Position numbers and translations under genes: made by a program. 64,000 nt of DNA from the NCBI GenBank assembly GCA_963971425.1, contig OZ020525.1, positions 14,948,187 to 15,012,186 of the forward strand. Reading direction: 5' to 3'. This DNA comes from Bryoerythrophyllum caledonicum. Lineage: Eukaryota; Streptophyta; Bryopsida; Pottiales; Pottiaceae. The notes below the pieces were generated by a model that ran no database searches, was not told where the DNA came from, and saw only the letters and a program-made list of their open reading frames with translations. Each line of letters opens with the position of its first letter. Position 1 is the stretch's first letter. Shown here in pieces: positions 59,327 to 64,000 of this stretch.

Positions 59327-59566
59327 TAACTAATTGTTTTGGAAATGCTATTAGTTTTTTACTTTTGAAGATTTTTTTTTACTGAGAGCACATCTATCTA
59401 TACTACTTAAAGAGGGGCATCATTGTAAACATAGTTGATAAAAATATTCATAAGCGGTAAAAACTTATAGCATTTATAAACAAATTAGTGTGGTTAACAA
59501 TAATGACCATCTTTAGTGTAGCCGTGATAGAGACAAATGAGTCAAAGCTATTGATTGTTCTTGTAC

Positions 59567-59784
59567 GGTAGGACAACCTAGAGCCGATCGACAACCCGAT
59601 ATCGCTCCCTTCTATATTCTTCATAGGTTCTAGAGAAGAAATGTAGCCTATCTTTATATGACTTATGCATTGACCAATGAATTTATAAGTGATGTGATAA
59701 ACTGGCTATATTTCCTATCTAAAATCTAAGAAGGTATAGAAGGGAGCAGTGTTGGGTCGCAGGTTGGTTATGGGTTGTCCTACC
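59567..59784. mobile_element. MITE with GGTAGGACAACC termini
   Basis: Left GGTAGGACAACC with further inverted blocks (CGACAACCCGATATCGCTCC, CTTCTATA) pairs with the right-hand TATAGAAGGGAG, GTTGGGTCG and GGTTGTCCTACC. The repeats are about 50 bp long with a 100-bp centre. Confidence 0.8.
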
Positions 59785-59796
59785 TTATATCAGCCT

Positions 59797-60416
59797 TTGA
59801 AGTAAGACAAAAGCTCTTTTAGGTCATACTAAACACCTTCAACAAACTTTGACCACCTTCTATGGTATTTTTTGTACTACGGTCTGTGATTTTCTAATTT
59901 CAACTTTAAGAGGATCATGTTAGGCCCATGTGCACCAAATTTTAGAAGTGGAAGAGGGGAAGGAGATGTTCTTAAAAATCTTGCAATGCAACTATGTGCT
60001 AAGAATTAACATTACACTTCAAGTTTTGCATATATCATATCCTTCTCATATTTTTTAAATTTGAAGATCTGTACCATAGATGCAAAGATTTCCATTTTCT
60101 TTCCAAGAGGATTTTTTCTTATTTTCAAATGAACAAAAAATCAAATTCCTATTGAACTTTAGAATTAATTGAAGTATTACTATACTATTTATTATATGTC
60201 ACACTAAATTGGTGCACTATTTGTGTATGTTACATAAAAGGAATTGTAACTTTTGAACCATAAGTTTGGTTTCTACAAAAATTATGTCTATGGTAAGCTA
60301 ACAAAAGCTGCTGGTTCAATTAAAAAACCTCAGAAAATCATGCCTAAATTTGACAACATGGTACCCTACCCAAACTCAAAATGTCCTCCAAGGGGACATT
60401 GGGCCTTTAAGGGTAA
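59797..60416. mobile_element. TTAA piggyBac-like element, left-truncated
   Basis: From TTTAGGTCATACTAAACACC onward it matches 240-855 of the window. It ends TTGGGCCTTTAAGGGTAAA. The left part is missing, perhaps lost at the junction with the MITE ending at 59784. Confidence 0.7.
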
Positions 60417-61674
60417 AGGGTTAAAAGAATTGAAATGACTTGATTAGGTTATAACAAATAGAAATGTTCTTAAAGTTCATAGATTTTTATATTGATAGAG
60501 TTGAATTATTTATAGAACGCCTCCATGGTACAAAAAGAATTCTACAATGTGAATCATAAGAAAAACAAAACGACACAGATTTGAGTAAATTTTTTAGATC
60601 AAAATAAAATATTATAGATAAATTTGTTGCCAAGAGTCTGAAATTAAGCCTTGAAAATGCTACTTTCCATGCTTGTTAGATGAATATTCAAAGGTACACG
60701 TGCAAACAAGGGTCTAAAATTTTGGTTTAATTTTGGTCATAAATAAACATGCTAAGCCTTACAAATAATTATTGGTTTCTCAACCCACCTTAGATTACAT
60801 TTGTAATGTTTGAAGTTGGCGTTGTACAATGCAACAAGTTAACAACAACATCCCATGTATGTGCAAATTGTGGCCAACGAAGGAGTTTCTAGTACTATTT
60901 ACAACTATTCACATTGTCTACTTGGGTTAAAGACATCAATAAGGCTAATATATTAATACCAAAACTTTGCAAAGTTTTACAAATACATTTTCAAATTAAA
61001 TTTAGCAAGACAATAACATTTATCACAATTTTTTCCATACAAACAAAGTCTACCAAATTTAGTGCTGAAATATACTTCTTTGTTTACTTTGAACATATTC
61101 CATATGATTAATCTATACAAAGAATTGTTTTGTGTGGATTGTGATTGACTCTTATGGAGGTCAAATTGTTGAAAAGTATTTTTATATAGAGTAAACATAG
61201 AGTTTTTTGATGTACTACTTGTCAATTTATTGTGATCGTTTTCGAACTCCTCTCTTTGTCAAGCTTTCCAGAAAGCACTAATGTCCAACTTTAATAACAA
61301 TTTCTTCCGTAATGTTTTGATCTAGTCTAGTAACTTTGTACTCATGTAATTTTAAATCAAAAAATTGTTTAAATTCAACCGGCCTCCTCTCAAGGAGGCT
61401 GCCACCCAAAAAATGGCCCAAAGTCACCAATTGCCCTTGCATGTTTTTCTCACATCCTTGTCACCTCCTTGTGTCATTGCACTCTAAGTTAGAATTTTGT
61501 CCTAAGTTAGAGTTTTTTCTATTTTTAGCGTGAAAAGCTATGGCTGGAAATGGAAGGAGGAGAACTGAAAAAATGGTTGGAGAGGATGTAGGTCTGGTAC
61601 GACTTGGATCCAAGGGCAAGATTTATATGAGAGAAGTGGAAGAGCAAAAATTATACAGGTCGGTGTTGCATGTG
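60417..61674. other. Spacer, nothing recognised
   Basis: AT-rich with short open frames without domains. A possible 3' flank of the kinase-like pseudogene lies at its right end. Confidence 0.3.
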
Positions 61675-62700
61675 TCTCAAGATGGGGACCCATCATATCC
61701 TCTACAACTCTTGCAAGTGATGGCCTCTTTGTGGGGTCTTTTTGAACAAAGGCATCCAACTTTGCTGAGAATGCAAATGCATCCATTGTATCTTTGAAAA
61801 GCTCTTTGCAATAATCGTCCTTCCAAATCATCTTCGCCAAAAATCCAACCAAAATGCATGAGATTCCTTTGTACATGGATGCATTCTCTACATGCGCTCC
61901 AAATTGCGCTCCTCGTTGTCACGTGGATCATACACAAAAAACAACTTAGAGGCCACCCCTCGCTTGGCATTCCTTGATTCTTGGCAATCACATTCATTTT
62001 TAAAACCATAAAATGAGGCCTTATTCTCCACAATTCAGCTTGCTATCCCCCAATCACACCCTCCTATATATGCATTCTCCACTTGATGTGGTGGAAAGTA
62101 GAGTAGAGTATTTGATGGCGTTACGTCATTATGGATTATTATTGCCTTGTGGACTAAGTGCATAACATATAGTAGTGACCAAGCCAACATTGCTCTATTC
62201 TTCCGAAAGGCAACAGTTCTTTCGGACTCTTCCATGGTGATATTTTTTAGTTTCAAAACTTTGGTGTAGCTTGCTGCCTCTGACACCTGCTACTTAATTG
62301 GAAGAATTTGCAAAGGCAATCTCCGTTTCAGCACAATGTGAATGGATAGCCTAAATTTTGATCACTCCACATGCTGAATTGGGCAAAGAAGAGCCTCGAT
62401 TGATCGTTGCTCACGCTTCTCACGTTCACTTTTAGCCTTCGAAAGCTTCTCCGCAAATTCAATGTGGATTGGAATACCTGACATATTTGTGATACAAACT
62501 TTTTACACCTTGTCGTATCCACCATAATTATCAAAGCCAGATAATGGCACAATTTCTGCCTTCTTTGGAATCCACACCACTCGAGAGTGCATGTGTTGTT
62601 CCATTTCCGCCTTCAGCGCTTGTTCATTCCAACCAGGGTTACCAATCCGACGTCCTTGGGGATTTGGGAGCGTCCTGAGATGTCGACCGGACAAGAACGT
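61675..62700 (-). pseudogene. Protein kinase-like pseudogene
   Basis: On the minus strand the order is NPGWNEQALKAEMEQHMHSR, VCITNMSGIPIHIEFAEKLS, MLAWSLLYVMHLVHKAIIIH followed by NDVTPSNTLLYF, CDWGIAS, VASKLFFVYDPRD, VGFLAKMIWKDDYCKELFKD and KDPTKRPSLARVVEDM. These fit the catalytic loop (HxDxxxxN as HNDVTPSN), the metal-binding motif (DWG for DFG), a VAPELF-like end of the activation segment and the C-terminal Arg of the kinase fold (KRPSL). The Gly-rich loop and the Lys are not seen. The pieces lie in different frames with stops between them (for example near 62035, 62290 and 62370), so it is not functional. No introns are evident between the pieces. It may be host-derived or carried by a transposon. 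Confidence 0.6.
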
Positions 62701-63000
62701 CCGGACATCTCGTCGGATGCATCGTCGGCGGGATTAAAAATCATTAATCCAGGGCCACAGTAAATATTTTTAGTGAAATTATTTTTACTGAAATCAGACG
62801 GCACGGGCGGACGGCAAAATTGGTCGGCACGAGCCATTATCGACTGTTTGATTCCGCGTGGAACAACGTGGACATCTCGCGGCCGTCAGATCGTGCGGAT
62901 GGCTCGCCGACCGTTTGATCGCACGGACGGAGAGCCGGCCGTCCGATCGCACGGATGGCCCAACGGCCGTCCAATCGCAATCGGTTGGCCCGCCGTCTAA
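62670..63000. repeat. CpG-rich patch with degenerate GGCCGTCCGATCGCACGG repeats
   Basis: Four to five degenerate units of the type CGGCCGTCNGATCGCACGGA lie at 62878-62990 in an otherwise AT-rich region. A related inverted motif (CCGGACAAGAACGTCCGG) lies at 62686-62703. It is unusually rich in CpG. Confidence 0.6.
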
Positions 63001-63320
63001 TTGCACGTCACACTCTTCTCTATAACCTGTTGATTCCAATTTTATGTAGCAATCGCCCATCGGGTCAAAATTGCATGAGTTATGAGTGGATGAACATTTT
63101 TGGCGGAATACTTCGTCCGTTCATAAGTCCTTCATCATTTGTCGGATTGTTAGTTGCCACACCATTCTGAAATTAGCAACATAATTTCTAGAGCGTAATG
63201 TATTACAAATATGGTATCCCATGTGAACGGCAAAGACAAATCTGTAATGGTTCAAAAAAAATTCCTTCGATTCATGGATCTTTCTTTTATTGAGATGTAC
63301 TGATCATGCACAACCTTCGT
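63001..63320. other. Spacer, nothing recognised
   Basis: No gene or repeat end was identified. Confidence 0.3.
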
Positions 63321-64000
63321 CTAATCCTTGAAGGAACAAATCACCCCCGGGGAGAAACTTTTCACTTCGTGCACGTTCCTATAATTGTGATTTTAATTGG
63401 AATTTTGTGACTTCCATAATGTTCCCACTAGGCTTGTATTAACATAGATTTCTATAATGCAAGCCTAGTGGGAACATTAATTTTGTCCCACTTGGATCTC
63501 TAGAGAAAAAGCAATGCTTTTCTAATCACACATAGTTTGACTCCGCACAACTCCAAACGTTTTGCTATAAGCTTCCATTGATTTTAAGAGTCTTTGTAAT
63601 ACTAGATCGTACCTAGGTTTCTTAAAAACGTCAATAAATATTTCATGTCTTCAATGAAAGATCTAATTTCCAAGCAAAGTAAAAAATGTTCACACATTTC
63701 TAGGTAGTGTAATGAGAACCACTAATAATTTTGGACATTTTCATATCTTTGGATCTAGGTTTTTGTAAGGTTTAAAAGTTAAAACGGATCAACTCACAAT
63801 ACACCCAAGACTCACACATATTCTCCTTCTGATTCCAAACCCATTCCTCGGATGGTCTAGCGTCTATTGTATTGTAATTTGACTCTAATTTCTATATAAA
63901 AACTCTCTTCCATTAACAAAACTTAAGTTTTAACCCAAACTCTTAAGAATTTAAGGTTGTTATGCATCTCTCTTAAGGAACAAGGTATTAATTGAACGCA
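63321..64000. mobile_element. Left part of a TTAA piggyBac-like element running out of the window
   Basis: CTAATCCTTGAAGGAACAAA, then TCACCCCCGGGG, match the family's left terminus (compare TTAACCCCTAAAGGACCAAA, then CGTCCCCCCGGGG). The first TTAA has changed to CTAA. The right end lies beyond 64000 or is lost. Confidence 0.55.
63418..63478. repeat. Perfect 19-bp inverted repeat
   Basis: AATGTTCCCACTAGGCTTG and CAAGCCTAGTGGGAACATT are exact reverse complements with 23 bases between them. Confidence 0.9.

Larger units (their letters stand above)
56960..59521. mobile_element. MITE family D, copy 3, split by a family C element
   Basis: Left CTACACCAAAGATGGTCA and right TGACCATCTTTAGTGTAG are inverted. 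The part 59327-59521 aligns with the right two thirds of 35379-35601 (ACTACTTAAAGAGGGGCATC, AAAACTTATAGCATTTA). Everything from 56976 to 59326 is a later insertion. Confidence 0.72.

Noticed and set aside
1-64000. CRISPR arrays, rRNA and tRNA genes
   Set aside because: None were seen; the regular short repeats present are microsatellites and minisatellites of a eukaryotic genome.

Overview
The window looks like nuclear DNA of a land plant with a large, repeat-rich genome. The evidence is plant gene families (a CONSTANS-like B-box/CCT factor, an FLX-like coiled-coil protein, a chloroplast-type DnaJ zinc-finger protein), short introns with plant-like splice sites, and AT-rich spacers full of small transposons. 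A secreted cyanovirin-N homologue makes a non-seed plant (fern, lycophyte or bryophyte) more likely than a flowering plant. That is inference from family distribution; the species is not shown by the sequence.

Four host genes have exons that fit in phase: the cyanovirin-N homologue (1557-2156, +), the DnaJ-type zinc-finger protein (13651-14855, +), the COL factor (16150-17736, -) and the FLX-like protein (55147-56256, -). They have no operon-like relation. Two broken genes add to these: a kinase-like pseudogene (about 61.7-62.7 kb, -) and, at 7988-10040 (-), a decayed multi-exon gene whose C-terminal part resembles a beta-class amino (N4/N6) DNA methyltransferase. The latter lies head to head with a PIF/Harbinger transposase gene (10617-12725, +).

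Nearly everything else is mobile DNA. The dominant family, about 19 copies, has a TTAA at each end and inverted termini of the type CCCCTAAAGG...CCTTTAGGGG, the arrangement of piggyBac-type elements; no transposase of that class is present here. Other inverted-repeat families are Harbinger-like MITEs with TTA flanks, an AAGGTAAGCCCC family, two families ending in CTACACTAA...TTAGTGTAG, and several single elements. A LINE family, with a zinc-finger and restriction-like endonuclease type C-terminus, has a 3' stem-loop followed by a pyrimidine tail. One copy lies inside the Harbinger gene with a 13-bp target duplication, and another 3' end runs into a perfect (TTC) tract of about 115 units.

Layout: 0-20 kb has most genes plus LINE/Harbinger material; 19-42 kb is a mosaic of MITEs; 42-51 kb is a very AT-rich stretch with almost nothing recognisable; 51-60 kb has the FLX-like gene flanked by MITEs, including a three-deep nested insertion; 60-64 kb has the kinase pseudogene, a CpG-rich repeat patch and the start of another TTAA element.
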